A stretch of DNA of 21,293 nucleotides. It comes from Eubacterium sp. (GTDB lineage Bacteria; Bacillota; Clostridia; Lachnospirales; Lachnospiraceae). The position numbers and the translations under genes are program-made. The notes below the pieces were generated by a model. The model made no database searches. It saw nothing but the letters and a program-made list of their open reading frames with translations, and was not told the DNA's origin. Every line of letters starts with the position of its first letter. The first letter of the stretch is position 1. Below are positions 14,235-21,293 of this stretch, piece by piece. Location: the NCBI GenBank assembly GCA_022776205.1, contig JALFIK010000066.1, positions 1-21,293 of the forward strand. The letters are read 5' to 3'.

Positions 14235-16475
14235 TAAATTAGAAATCTGTCCGCAAAGATGGGGAAGTCCCGCAAACAATCCGGACATTCCCCCTCCTTT
14301 ATAGTCAATTAACAGAAAACTTACCGACTGAGGACTAAAATTAACAGCCATTGATAATATAAATGTTTGTAAAACTTCACTTTTCCCGGAACCTGTTGTT
14401 CCGGCCAGCAGACCGTGGGGACCGTGATATTTTTCATGAATATCCAGATAACAAAATTCCCCTCCTGCTTTCTTTCCAATTAAAACTCTGGCACTCTCAT
14501 ATATTTTATTTTGCTCCCAACGGCTTTGTATCTTTAATTCTTCTGCTCTTTGTACTCCATATAAAGACATAAAATCTATTACTTCCGGAATCTCCTGACG
14601 TCCTTTACTTTCTGTTACCCGGATATTCGATAATTTTCTCGCAAATATATCTGCCGTTTTCCCCTCTATCTCATCAAATTTTAAAACTTCTTTTCTCTGA
14701 TTCTGGCTGTTTACATTATACCAGCCGGAAAAGTCCGCCGTATTTTCCAAAATAACTTTACAGGAATTAGGAAGTTGCTCTTTTTCCCGGACAATCCACA
14801 CAACTGTTATTCCATAATTATTTGAGGTGTCCTCCACATATCTGGTAATCAGCTCTCCCTCAATATATTCCGGATTTGTAAGGAACAATATGTAATAAGG
14901 TAATGCATCCGCCTGATTACTTTCTTCTCTTTCCTTAAGTATATTTGCTATCTGATAAAATAACGCTCTGGCACTTTCCCTGCCAGCAGCAATGTATCGT
15001 CTTTTTCGATCTGCCGCCCACGTATGAGGTAACCAGCGGCAAAAATCCCACCGGTCATCCCATCTATCACAGACAAAACCCATTTTTACCTCAGTATAAC
15101 AATTATTAACCGCAATCTGCATCACCAGATTTCTGACCAGACCCATCACATTTTCAGTACCTGTTATCCCAATCTGACGATTATTCTTCAAATCCAGAAG
15201 TACGGGAACCTGATATAAAACGGCATACTGCTCTTTTAATTTCTTCATTTGTCCCCAGAGAACCCCTTCCCCTGAATAATAATTTTCCCGTGGAAGAACA
15301 ATTTTAACCTGAAAGGGTTGATTCCCTATGCCCATTCTATATTTCATAAAATCTGAATGAAAAGGATTTCTGTTCCATAAAATATTCGATTCCGGATCTC
15401 CATTCATATACTCTTTCATACAAAAGTACCTGCTATTCAGCGTTTTTCTCGATTCCTCATATTTCTTTCTGATTAAAGAATCTTTTTCATCAAGATATTT
15501 TTCATATATTTTATTCTCTCTTTCTCTCTTTGTCTTTTCCGCCTTCTCCCCCGCCAATCGACTAATCACCGCCCAAACTAAAGAACTCAATGCAGATACA
15601 ACAACCATCAATATTCCGGAATATACATATAAACTGATTTCTTCTCCCGAGTGGCTCATTCCATACAATAAAAATATATTCATGGCCAACATTGGAAACA
15701 CCGTCTGCAATACAGAACCTGCAACCAGATAAAATGGCTGTGTTTCTTTTTCCTCAAGCCGGGGAGGTGCATCAATTTCTACCAATGTATCCTCCAGATT
15801 TTCCATTGTTCGCGGGGATCGATGAAATACTTCTTTTTTAAAAAGTTCTGCCTTGTTCTCCGATTCGCTTTCAGGTTTTTTCACCGTTTTTTCCCCTTTT
15901 GTATTTATCGACTCCACTGCAATATATGCGTTTAAAAATATCACACTGCATCCAGAAATATCAATTATGTCTCCGTACTGTAATTGCCGCCTTTCTTTGA
16001 CAAACTCCTTGTTCACGTACAGTCCGTTTACACTTAAATTCTCAATTATCCACTGATCTTCTTCTCTTCGTATTTCTGCATGTTTTCTCGATATTGTGCA
16101 ATCTTTTTCAAGAACAATATCATTCTCCCCACTTCTCCCGATTCGCATCCCATTTTCCATTTTGAACTTACTATATTGTAAAAAGGAATACTCTTTCGCT
16201 ATAAATCGAATTGTCAACCTATCCTTTTTCCCAATTCCCAACTCATAATTCACTCTGGATCCAGACCTTTCAAAAAAAATATTACCCCCTTTTTCTCCCC
16301 TCTCTCCATACGAGATACACCATCCTTTTGACATAGTCCTAATTAGCAGAAAGACATCTGAGCTTAAATCAAAATAGTTTTTATTTAAATGAATCGTCTT
16401 CTCTTCCCCCTCTTTCAGAGGCAAATCATATTTTTCAAATCGCTTTTCTCCAAAAATAAAAATTAAAAATTTCAT
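14232..16475 (-). CDS. essC: EssC ATPase, N-terminal part with FHA, two TM helices and first Walker A
   Basis: These 747 residues form the front half of EssC, the inner-membrane motor of T7SS. Residues 1-100 look like a degenerate FHA-type domain. Residues 105-185 are a canonical FHA domain, with RIGRSGEND (111-119), SRKH (129-132) and SVNGLYVN (148-155), which hold the residues that normally read phospho-Thr. The usual EssC linker motif FHRSPR (217-222) precedes two membrane helices (about 246-271 and 281-303). A long cytoplasmic region then leads to the first ATPase, with Walker A GTTGSGKS (692-699) and LLIDYKGGGM (721-730). The frame stops at ...QISNL. With the downstream piece the total is about 1,506 residues, close to a full EssC. 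The ATG at 16475 follows GGGGGAGAAGG. It is divergent from the ndpA-like gene. Confidence 0.92.
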   Translation of the reverse strand: MKFLIFIFGEKRFEKYDLPLKEGEEKTIHLNKNYFDLSSDVFLLIRTMSKGWCISYGERGEKGGNIFFERSGSRVNYELGIGKKDRLTIRFIAKEYSFLQYSKFKMENGMRIGRSGENDIVLEKDCTISRKHAEIRREEDQWIIENLSVNGLYVNKEFVKERRQLQYGDIIDISGCSVIFLNAYIAVESINTKGEKTVKKPESESENKAELFKKEVFHRSPRTMENLEDTLVEIDAPPRLEEKETQPFYLVAGSVLQTVFPMLAMNIFLLYGMSHSGEEISLYVYSGILMVVVSALSSLVWAVISRLAGEKAEKTKRERENKIYEKYLDEKDSLIRKKYEESRKTLNSRYFCMKEYMNGDPESNILWNRNPFHSDFMKYRMGIGNQPFQVKIVLPRENYYSGEGVLWGQMKKLKEQYAVLYQVPVLLDLKNNRQIGITGTENVMGLVRNLVMQIAVNNCYTEVKMGFVCDRWDDRWDFCRWLPHTWAADRKRRYIAAGRESARALFYQIANILKEREESNQADALPYYILFLTNPEYIEGELITRYVEDTSNNYGITVVWIVREKEQLPNSCKVILENTADFSGWYNVNSQNQRKEVLKFDEIEGKTADIFARKLSNIRVTESKGRQEIPEVIDFMSLYGVQRAEELKIQSRWEQNKIYESARVLIGKKAGGEFCYLDIHEKYHGPHGLLAGTTGSGKSEVLQTFILSMAVNFSPQSVSFLLIDYKGGGMSGLFAGLPHLCGQISNL

Positions 16476-16494
16476 AGCGCCTTCTCCCCCAAGG

Positions 16495-16503
16495 TGGTAT
16501 ACT
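16495..16503 (+). promoter_or_regulatory. Probable extended -10 promoter for the NdpA-like gene, in a 60-bp divergent region
   Basis: TGGTATACT is an extended -10 about 33 nt before the ATG at 16536, whose ribosome binding site is AAAGGAG. No good -35 is visible. The symmetric GTATAC core may also serve as part of the essC promoter on the other strand, but no clear minus-strand promoter was found. Confidence 0.4.
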
Positions 16504-16535
16504 AATAATTCAAATAATACAAAGGAGTTTACAAT

Positions 16536-17600
16536 ATGATTGCAAGAGACGATATCATAATAAGAAAAGCTATTTTACATATTCTTGACACGAACCGGGG
16601 AGAGTGCATTCTTTCCGACACTCTTTTAAATCCCGGACCGGATCTTCATGAATTTATTCGCAACCACATTTTTAAAATACTATCCAGCGATGACACCAAA
16701 AACTGTGAATTTAATCCGGAAACCTCCCCTGTTTACTCTCTGTTAAATTCCTGGGATGAAGCCGATGAAGCTTCTTTTATATCAACAAGCCAGGAAATTG
16801 CAAAAAGACTTTATAATACTATGGGAGAAGGTCTTGATATTCCCGCTGCAGATCTTCTTTTTGTCACATTTCAGGCAGAAGGAATCATCTATCTCGCCCT
16901 TCTCAAAATGAACTATAAAGAAAGTTATACCCATGAAATAATAACATCAAAATGCCGGAAATCTTCCGATACAGATGTTCCGGAAGAAGACCTCCCCATT
17001 ATCAATAACGGAATAATTAAATCACACTCTCTGCTTCCCTCTGCATCGTCTCGTATTCCGGAAGCAGTAATTATAAATCTATCCGATTTACACATTAAAC
17101 TTCTGGAGAAACGTTATGAAATAAACGGAGAAAAAACAGCTTATTTGTCCGAGAATTTTCTCATATGCCATACAAGTATTCCGCCAAAGAAAAAGCTGAA
17201 TATTCTCACAAAAGTTATCAACAATATTTCCAATAAATACGATGGTGCTGATTTGAAAGTAAAGATGGACACAAAAAGCGCCCTCCAAAAAGAATATCTG
17301 GACCACAAATCTTTTGATATCGAAGAAATAGGAAATCGTCTTTTTGGAAAAAGTCCGAAAAAGAAATCAGAATTTGATGAAAAAATGGAACAATACGATC
17401 TTCAATATGACAACTTTACTGTTGCCAATGAATCTACTGTGAAGAAGCTGGAAAAGCAGGTTATGGTAACCGACAGTGGAATTGAAATTTCAATTCCCAT
17501 GGAAACCTATAACAAGCTTGCAAATTTTGAAGTAAAAACAGATGTCACAGGAAAATCAACAATCATTATTCGTAACATTGATAATCTTATATTAAAATAA
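16536..17600 (+). CDS. Nucleoid-associated protein, NdpA/YejK (37-kDa) family
   Basis: A 354-residue cytoplasmic protein that matches the NdpA/YejK family in its start (IRKAILHILDTNRGECILSD, with the FIRNHIFKI helix) and in its overall plan. The N-terminal half contains the LLFVTFQAEGIIYLALLKMNYKES hairpin (about 108-131) followed by a second conserved strand, ICHTSIPP. The C-terminal part is charged and ends in strands VTDSGIEISIP and KSTIIIRNIDNL. Family members bind the nucleoid and their role is poorly defined. It is transcribed alone on the plus strand, divergent from essC and convergent with but, with a bidirectional terminator after it. Some family members occur near mobile or defence loci, but nothing else here supports such a link. 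Confidence 0.8.
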   Translation: MIARDDIIIRKAILHILDTNRGECILSDTLLNPGPDLHEFIRNHIFKILSSDDTKNCEFNPETSPVYSLLNSWDEADEASFISTSQEIAKRLYNTMGEGLDIPAADLLFVTFQAEGIIYLALLKMNYKESYTHEIITSKCRKSSDTDVPEEDLPIINNGIIKSHSLLPSASSRIPEAVIINLSDLHIKLLEKRYEINGEKTAYLSENFLICHTSIPPKKKLNILTKVINNISNKYDGADLKVKMDTKSALQKEYLDHKSFDIEEIGNRLFGKSPKKKSEFDEKMEQYDLQYDNFTVANESTVKKLEKQVMVTDSGIEISIPMETYNKLANFEVKTDVTGKSTIIIRNIDNLILK

Positions 17601-17634
17601 ACATATTTATTGTTCTCAAAAAGTTTGATAAAAC

Positions 17635-17679
17635 AAAAAGTCCCCTTACACTGTTTTCTTTCGTGTAAGAGGACTTTTT
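17635..17679. terminator. Bidirectional rho-independent terminator between ndpA-like gene and but
   Basis: The left arm AAAAAGTCC-C-CTTACAC (17635-17651) pairs with GTGTAAG-A-GGACTTTTT (17663-17679), with one internal C/A mismatch and an 11-nt loop. T-runs end both strands, so it serves both convergent genes. Confidence 0.88.
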
Positions 17680-17692
17680 CATTCATCCATCA

Positions 17693-19033
17693 TTACTTAT
17701 TACTTCTTCTCCAGATTTTCATCTTCTCTGCTTCTTTGATTAATTCATCTCTGAAATCCGGATGAGCAATACTGATCAGGGCTTCCGCTCTCTGCCATGT
17801 TGACAATCCTTTCAGGCATACTTTACCAAACTCTGTTACAACATAATGAGTATTCGGACGAGTATCCGTTACTGTAGAGCCTTCTGCAAGAGTTGGTCTG
17901 ATTCTTGAATGTTTCACACCATCTTTTGATGTAAATGTGGAAGAACAACAAATGAAACTCTTCCCGCCCTTTGATAAATATGCTCCCTGAACAAAGTCAA
18001 GCTGGCCACCTGCACCACTAATCTGTTTAATACCTGCACTCTCTGCATTAACCTGTCCGTAAAGATCAAGATCAACTGCATTATTAATAGAAATAAAATT
18101 ATCCAGTTTCGCAATTGTTTCAGCACTATTGGTATAATCAACCGGCGCACTCATACATTCTGGATTATCATCCAGATAATCGTACATCTTCTGGCTTCCG
18201 GCCCCAAAAGCATACACCTGTCGTCCCCTGTCAATCGACTTCTTGCTTCCGTTAATCTTTCCTGCCTTCGCAATATCAACAAAAGCGTCAACGTACATTT
18301 CCGTATGTACTCCAAGATCCTTTAAATCAGATTCTGCAATCATCGCTCCAACTGTATTTGGCATTCCACCAATACCTAGCTGAAGGCACGCTCCATCAGG
18401 AATTTCGTCCACAATAAGCTGTGCAACTGCTCTGTCTACTTCCGTTGGAGGTGCTCCGGCACCCATGGCACCCATCGGAGGGTTATCTCCCTCAACAATA
18501 TAATCAACTTTGGAAATATGAATTCCCTCTTCAAAACCACCCAGACAGCGTGGCATATTTTCATTTACTTCAACAATAATCACATCGGCAATTTCACATA
18601 ATGCCATCATATGAGATGCATTCGGACCAAAGTTAAAGAATCCATGTTTGTCCATTGGTGCAACCTGAAACATTGCAACATTAATATGACGAATGTTCTC
18701 TCTGTAATAACGTGGAAGTTCAGAGTATTTAACCGGACAGTAATATACGAAACCTTTTTTTGCCGCTTTTCTCTCAATTCCACTAAGATGCCAGGAATTC
18801 CATGTAAAATGATCTGCCACATTATCTACTTTAAAAATTTCCGGTTCCCACATTAAGATACCACCACGGACATTTACATCTTCCAGCTCATCTGCTCTTG
18901 CTGCGAGTGCCGCATCGAGTGCAACCGGTGTACCTGTCGTCCATCCATAATCCACCCAGTCATGGGACTTAACCACTTTAACTGCCTCTTCGGCTGTAAC
19001 CAGTTTCTGCGCATATTCTTTAATGTAACTCAT
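17693..19033 (-). CDS. but: Butyryl-CoA:acetate CoA-transferase
   Basis: A 446-residue family I CoA-transferase that moves CoA from butyryl-CoA to acetate, the last step of butyrate formation in many gut Lachnospiraceae. Key segments are VDYGWTTGTP (27-36), a conserved GGILMWEPEIF block, APMDKHGFFNFGP (125-137), the oxyanion/CoA loop GIGGMPNTVG (220-229), GVHTEMYVD with the likely catalytic Glu245, and a C-terminal end HPDFRDELIKEAEKMKIWRRSN. The overall wording is very close to Roseburia-type butyryl-CoA transferases. 4-hydroxybutyrate or propionate CoA-transferase are less likely alternatives. The ATG at 19033 follows AGGAGG, and a good promoter lies just upstream. It has its own terminator and is the only gene of its transcript. 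It lies between the two parts of the T7SS locus. Confidence 0.88.
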   Translation of the reverse strand: MSYIKEYAQKLVTAEEAVKVVKSHDWVDYGWTTGTPVALDAALAARADELEDVNVRGGILMWEPEIFKVDNVADHFTWNSWHLSGIERKAAKKGFVYYCPVKYSELPRYYRENIRHINVAMFQVAPMDKHGFFNFGPNASHMMALCEIADVIIVEVNENMPRCLGGFEEGIHISKVDYIVEGDNPPMGAMGAGAPPTEVDRAVAQLIVDEIPDGACLQLGIGGMPNTVGAMIAESDLKDLGVHTEMYVDAFVDIAKAGKINGSKKSIDRGRQVYAFGAGSQKMYDYLDDNPECMSAPVDYTNSAETIAKLDNFISINNAVDLDLYGQVNAESAGIKQISGAGGQLDFVQGAYLSKGGKSFICCSSTFTSKDGVKHSRIRPTLAEGSTVTDTRPNTHYVVTEFGKVCLKGLSTWQRAEALISIAHPDFRDELIKEAEKMKIWRRSNK

Positions 19034-19085
19034 GCTTCTCCTCCTAACAAATAACCAACTCTTGTTAAAAAAATATCATAAGTTT

Positions 19086-19114
19086 ATTTTACCACCGTTA
19101 TATACAAGGGTCAA
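19086..19114 (-). promoter_or_regulatory. Sigma-A promoter of but
   Basis: On the minus strand there is a -35 TTGACC (19109-19114), a 17-nt spacer and a -10 TAAAAT (19086-19091), preceded by TGG as an extended element. It lies immediately after the LytTR gene stop. No terminator is seen between the two genes. Confidence 0.7.
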
Positions 19115-19124
19115 TAAAAATTGA

Positions 19125-19850
19125 CTATACAATCTCCATATTTTTTAAACTTTTTTCCATTCTGGCTTTATATTTTTTCGATACCGGGATAACTGTTAGT
19201 TCATTTATATATAATAGACCATGACTTAGATCTGTTTTCTTAATGAAAAATGTATTTACGATATAACTTCTGTGGCATCTGACAAAATATGGCGGCAATT
19301 TCTCCTCCAGCTTTCGGATGGAGCCATTAAATAATATTTCCTGTTGGGCTCTGTGAAGAATCAGTCTTCTCTCTCTTGCCTCAAAAAACTCTATTTCCCT
19401 GTAAAAAAAATAATACGTTTCTCCTTCTGTACGAACAGCAAACCGTTCATTGCCTCCTGCTCTTTTTTCATAAAAATAAGTGACGAACTTTTGCAGACTT
19501 TTACAGGCTTTTTGCCGGGAATATGGTTTGACAATGACCATGTCCGGCGAGATTCCTGGTATCAGATACTTATCCGGGGATATTTCTTTTCTGGCAATAA
19601 TCAGAAGAAGTGCATACGGATATTTCAAACGGACTTCTCTCAATTTCTTTAAATCCGACAGACAGGATACTTCAACAAGTACCATATCCGGTGAAATCCG
19701 GACAAGACAATTTTCTTTATTTCGACTACCATCATATATGATATAATTATACAGGGACTCTTTTCCAAATATCTGTATCATCTTACTGCACAATGACCCA
19801 AGGAAAACACCTTCTTTTTGTTCATGGCATATAATCAAGGAAAAAATCAT
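19125..19850 (-). CDS. LytTR-domain regulator with degenerate receiver, linked to WXG100 genes
   Basis: A 241-residue probable transcription factor. Residues 1-125 have a receiver-like strand order (FSLIICHE, MVLVEVS, ALLLIIARKE, MVIVKPYS), but Glu60 stands where the phosphorylated Asp should be. The acidic pair after strand 1 is reduced to HE, while the conserved Lys108-Pro is kept. Residues 135-235 are a LytTR DNA-binding domain: IEFFEARERRLILH, LEEKLPPYFVRCHRSYIVN, and IPVSKKYKARM. No sensor kinase is adjacent. It begins 11 nt after the second WXG100 gene, behind AAAGG, so it is probably in the same transcript and may control the secretion genes, independently of phosphorylation (inference). 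Confidence 0.85.
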   Translation of the reverse strand: MIFSLIICHEQKEGVFLGSLCSKMIQIFGKESLYNYIIYDGSRNKENCLVRISPDMVLVEVSCLSDLKKLREVRLKYPYALLLIIARKEISPDKYLIPGISPDMVIVKPYSRQKACKSLQKFVTYFYEKRAGGNERFAVRTEGETYYFFYREIEFFEARERRLILHRAQQEILFNGSIRKLEEKLPPYFVRCHRSYIVNTFFIKKTDLSHGLLYINELTVIPVSKKYKARMEKSLKNMEIV

Positions 19851-19861
19851 GAGACAAACCT

Positions 19862-20179
19862 TTATATTATAACATTGTTTTTCAAAGATGCACTGGCTGC
19901 TTTGTTCTGTCTTTCTGCTGACTGATACTCTCTGGCAATCATCATCAAATGCGCAGACTCTTCTTCAACCATCTTATACATTCGATTAATATCTGTTTCC
20001 AGCCCTTTAAATTTATTTAAATAAGAGCTGCATGCTTCCCCGCTCCAAATAGAACTGCTGATTCCAGTAATAAGCTGTATCATCTCCATTGCCGTTTTTT
20101 TTAATCCTGCTCCCGCCGACTGAAAAGAACCTGCAGCCCCTTGCAATTTCTCCGGCGTGACATTAATTATATTGCCCAT
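19862..20179 (-). CDS. WXG100-family T7SS protein, second copy
   Basis: A 105-residue helical hairpin protein. The start MGNIINVTPEKLQGAAGSF matches WXG100 N-termini, the W-x-G turn is WSG at 45-47 (IWSGEACSSYLNKF), and a second helix ends with YQSAE (85-89), which fits the YxxxD/E T7SS secretion signal. Such small proteins are secreted, usually as dimers, through EssC-type motors. The frame is open to 20197, but the ATG at 20179 follows GGAGG by 5 nt. It lies 23 nt after the first WXG100 gene, and the two are different in sequence, so they may form a heterodimer or serve as separate substrates. Confidence 0.85.
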   Translation of the reverse strand: MGNIINVTPEKLQGAAGSFQSAGAGLKKTAMEMIQLITGISSSIWSGEACSSYLNKFKGLETDINRMYKMVEEESAHLMMIAREYQSAERQNKAASASLKNNVII

Positions 20180-20202
20180 ATAAACCTCCTTTCTCAATTA
20201 AC

Positions 20203-20514
20203 CTACATTCTGTCTCTCTGCGTTCCTCCAATTGCTGTGGAAACATTCTTTTTCTCTATCGTCTCATATATTGTAATAATCTTCTGAAGTACTGTAATAA
20301 ACTCTTTTATTACTTTTAAGAAGTTTTTCATTTTTGTAATGTCTTCCCTCAATGCTTTTGTATAATTTTCTTTTGCATTTCCTTCCCACATGGAATTTAG
20401 ACTATTCCCCACAGTTTCCAGATTCGTAATCTGGCTTTCCAAAGAACTCGTCAATGTTACAAGTGATTCTTTCTTTGCAGAAAGTTCCTGTGTAGAAACG
20501 ATAATCTGTGACAT
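20203..20514 (-). CDS. WXG100-family T7SS protein, first copy (EsxA-like)
   Basis: A 103-residue protein, predicted to be two helices joined by the turn SMWEGNAKENY (WEG at 43-45). The first helix includes SLVTLTSSLESQITNLETVGNSL. The second includes MKNFLKVIKEFITVLQKIITIYETIEKKN, whose YETIE (83-87) fits the YxxxD/E secretion signal. It is of EsxA/YukE type, secreted through the T7SS. The ATG at 20514 has GGAGG 4 nt upstream. It is the first gene of a three-gene group with the second WXG100 gene and the LytTR regulator, behind an extended -10 promoter. No LXG toxin or partner gene is adjacent. Confidence 0.88.
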   Translation of the reverse strand: MSQIIVSTQELSAKKESLVTLTSSLESQITNLETVGNSLNSMWEGNAKENYTKALREDITKMKNFLKVIKEFITVLQKIITIYETIEKKNVSTAIGGTQRDRM

Positions 20515-20552
20515 AATGCCTCCTTTCTAGTACTTGATTGGTTACAAACAGG

Positions 20553-20561
20553 ATTATATCA
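20553..20561 (-). promoter_or_regulatory. Extended -10 promoter of the WXG100-LytTR group
   Basis: The minus strand reads TGATATAAT (complement of 20553-20561), a consensus extended -10, giving a leader of about 30 nt before the first WXG100 gene. A matching -35 was not found, so an activator such as the nearby LytTR protein is possible (inference). Confidence 0.55.
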
Positions 20562-20651
20562 CATTTCATTCTATTATTTCCATATTTTGGGATATAATAT
20601 TCTTTTTTTATGATTACGTATTTTTTTTATTTTAAAAAGTGATAAAAAATA

Positions 20652-20684
20652 AAAAAGACCACAGTTATAAACTGCAGTCTTTTT
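20652..20684 (-). terminator. Rho-independent terminator after etfA
   Basis: Outer arms AAAAAGAC (20652-20659) and GTCTTTTT (20677-20684), a 2x2 internal loop, then CAGTT/AACTG with a 3-nt loop. On the minus strand it is followed by a long T-rich tail. It lies about 160 nt after the etfA stop. The rest of 20515-20844 holds only the WXG100 promoter and AT-rich sequence without a credible gene. Confidence 0.75.
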
Positions 20685-20844
20685 ATATAAGAAGAAATTA
20701 TCTATGAATTTCTTATCTTGTTTTTCCATATATCTTGATTCAGAAATATAATATTTTTTCCTCAACAATACATCGTCCTAAACGATACATCTCAGATAAA
20801 ATATCTTTCGTTCTTTCACAAAATCTATGATTTAACACAATATA

Positions 20845-21293
20845 CTATTTTGCGGCCTTCTGCGCTTTGATTGCCTCTGTTAACTTCGGTACAATCTTCA
20901 GTGCATCTCCTACAATACCGTAATCTGCAACATCAAAGATTGGAGCATCCGGATCTTTGTTGATTGCGATAATGATATCGGATTCTTCCATACCTGCTAC
21001 ATGCTGGATGGCTCCGGAGATACCGATTGCAAAATATACATTCGGACGAACCGTTTTACCGGTTTGTCCAACCTGTAAATCCTTTGGCTTCCATCCATTA
21101 TCAACAACTGCACGAGAACAGGAAACGGTTCCGCCAATTGCCTCTGCCAGATCATCAAGTAATGCAAAGTTTTCCGGTGATCCAACACCACGTCCGCCAG
21201 ACACAAGAATTTTAGCTGCCTGAATATCCACTGTTTCAGAAACAGCTTTAACGATATCAAGAATTTCAACATATTTGTCATTTGGCTCAAATC
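20845..21293 (-). CDS. etfA: Electron transfer flavoprotein alpha subunit, C-terminal part (5' end outside window)
   Basis: The frame is open from the window edge to the stop at 20845, about 149 residues. It is the FAD-binding C-terminal domain of EtfA: ILVSGGRGVGSPENF, SRAVVDNGW, QVGQTGKTVRPNVYFAIGISGA, and KDPDAPIFDVADYGIVGDALKIVP. EtfA with EtfB passes electrons in butyryl-CoA dehydrogenase complexes (bifurcating Bcd-EtfAB in butyrate producers). Presence of but nearby fits that role. The real start and any etfB/bcd genes would lie to the right, outside the window. A terminator follows at 20652-20684. Confidence 0.95.
   Translation of the reverse strand, partial: FEPNDKYVEILDIVKAVSETVDIQAAKILVSGGRGVGSPENFALLDDLAEAIGGTVSCSRAVVDNGWKPKDLQVGQTGKTVRPNVYFAIGISGAIQHVAGMEESDIIIAINKDPDAPIFDVADYGIVGDALKIVPKLTEAIKAQKAAK

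Noticed and set aside
11955..16475. Natural two-gene EccCa/EccCb arrangement as in mycobacterial ESX-1
   Set aside because: The break lies inside ATPase domain 1, between Walker A and Walker B, in the same frame. Mycobacterial splits fall between ATPase domains.
20574..20768. 64-residue minus-strand frame in the etfA-WXG100 gap
   Set aside because: It would start at TTG and runs through the terminator at 20652-20684. Composition is Lys/Ile/Tyr-rich, as expected from AT-rich noncoding DNA.

Overview
The window comes from a moderately AT-rich, low-GC Gram-positive anaerobe, most likely a butyrate-producing Lachnospiraceae (Roseburia/Agathobacter/Anaerobutyricum-like). The reasons are a butyryl-CoA:acetate CoA-transferase, the 3' part of etfA, strong GGAGG ribosome binding sites, a Bacillota-type rpsF-ssb-rpsR operon with a DUF951 neighbour, and a Bacillota-type (T7SSb-like) type VII secretion locus. 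No rRNA, tRNA, CRISPR array, insertion sequence or riboswitch was recognised.

Layout. 1-275: start of a minus-strand gene cut by the window edge, with divergent promoters. 276-1319 (+): cbiG. 1325-5743 (-): housekeeping genes, read right to left as DUF951, rpsF-ssb-rpsR, a terminator, rbsD, a second terminator, a hypoxanthine-DNA-glycosylase/MutY fusion and a eukaryotic-type hisA. 5740-16475 (-): a tightly packed operon of essC (split by one in-frame TAA), a YukD/EsaB-like ubiquitin fold protein, a membrane Ser/Thr kinase and a 1410-residue protein of serial Ig-like domains anchored at both ends. 16536-17600 (+): an NdpA/YejK-type nucleoid-associated protein, divergent from essC. 17693-19033 (-): but. 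19125-20514 (-): two WXG100 genes followed by a LytTR-type regulator with a degenerate receiver domain. 20845-21293 (-): 3' part of etfA.

The main interest is the type VII secretion locus. It has two WXG100 candidate substrates, both with a YxxxE motif, an FHA-bearing EssC motor and a YukD homologue. In the position where EssB/YukC (a pseudokinase-fold protein) is expected there is a kinase-TM-helical ectodomain protein whose kinase keeps every catalytic motif. EsaA and EssA are not recognisable; the doubly anchored Ig-like protein could play an EsaA-like envelope role (inference). A phospho-Thr-binding FHA domain in the motor and an apparently active kinase in the same operon suggest a phosphorylation-controlled T7SS variant. 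The locus is in two pieces, with but and ndpA between the substrate/regulator genes and the machinery genes. EssC carries an in-frame ochre codon between Walker A and Walker B of its first ATPase domain, so this copy may be inactive, recoded or mis-sequenced.
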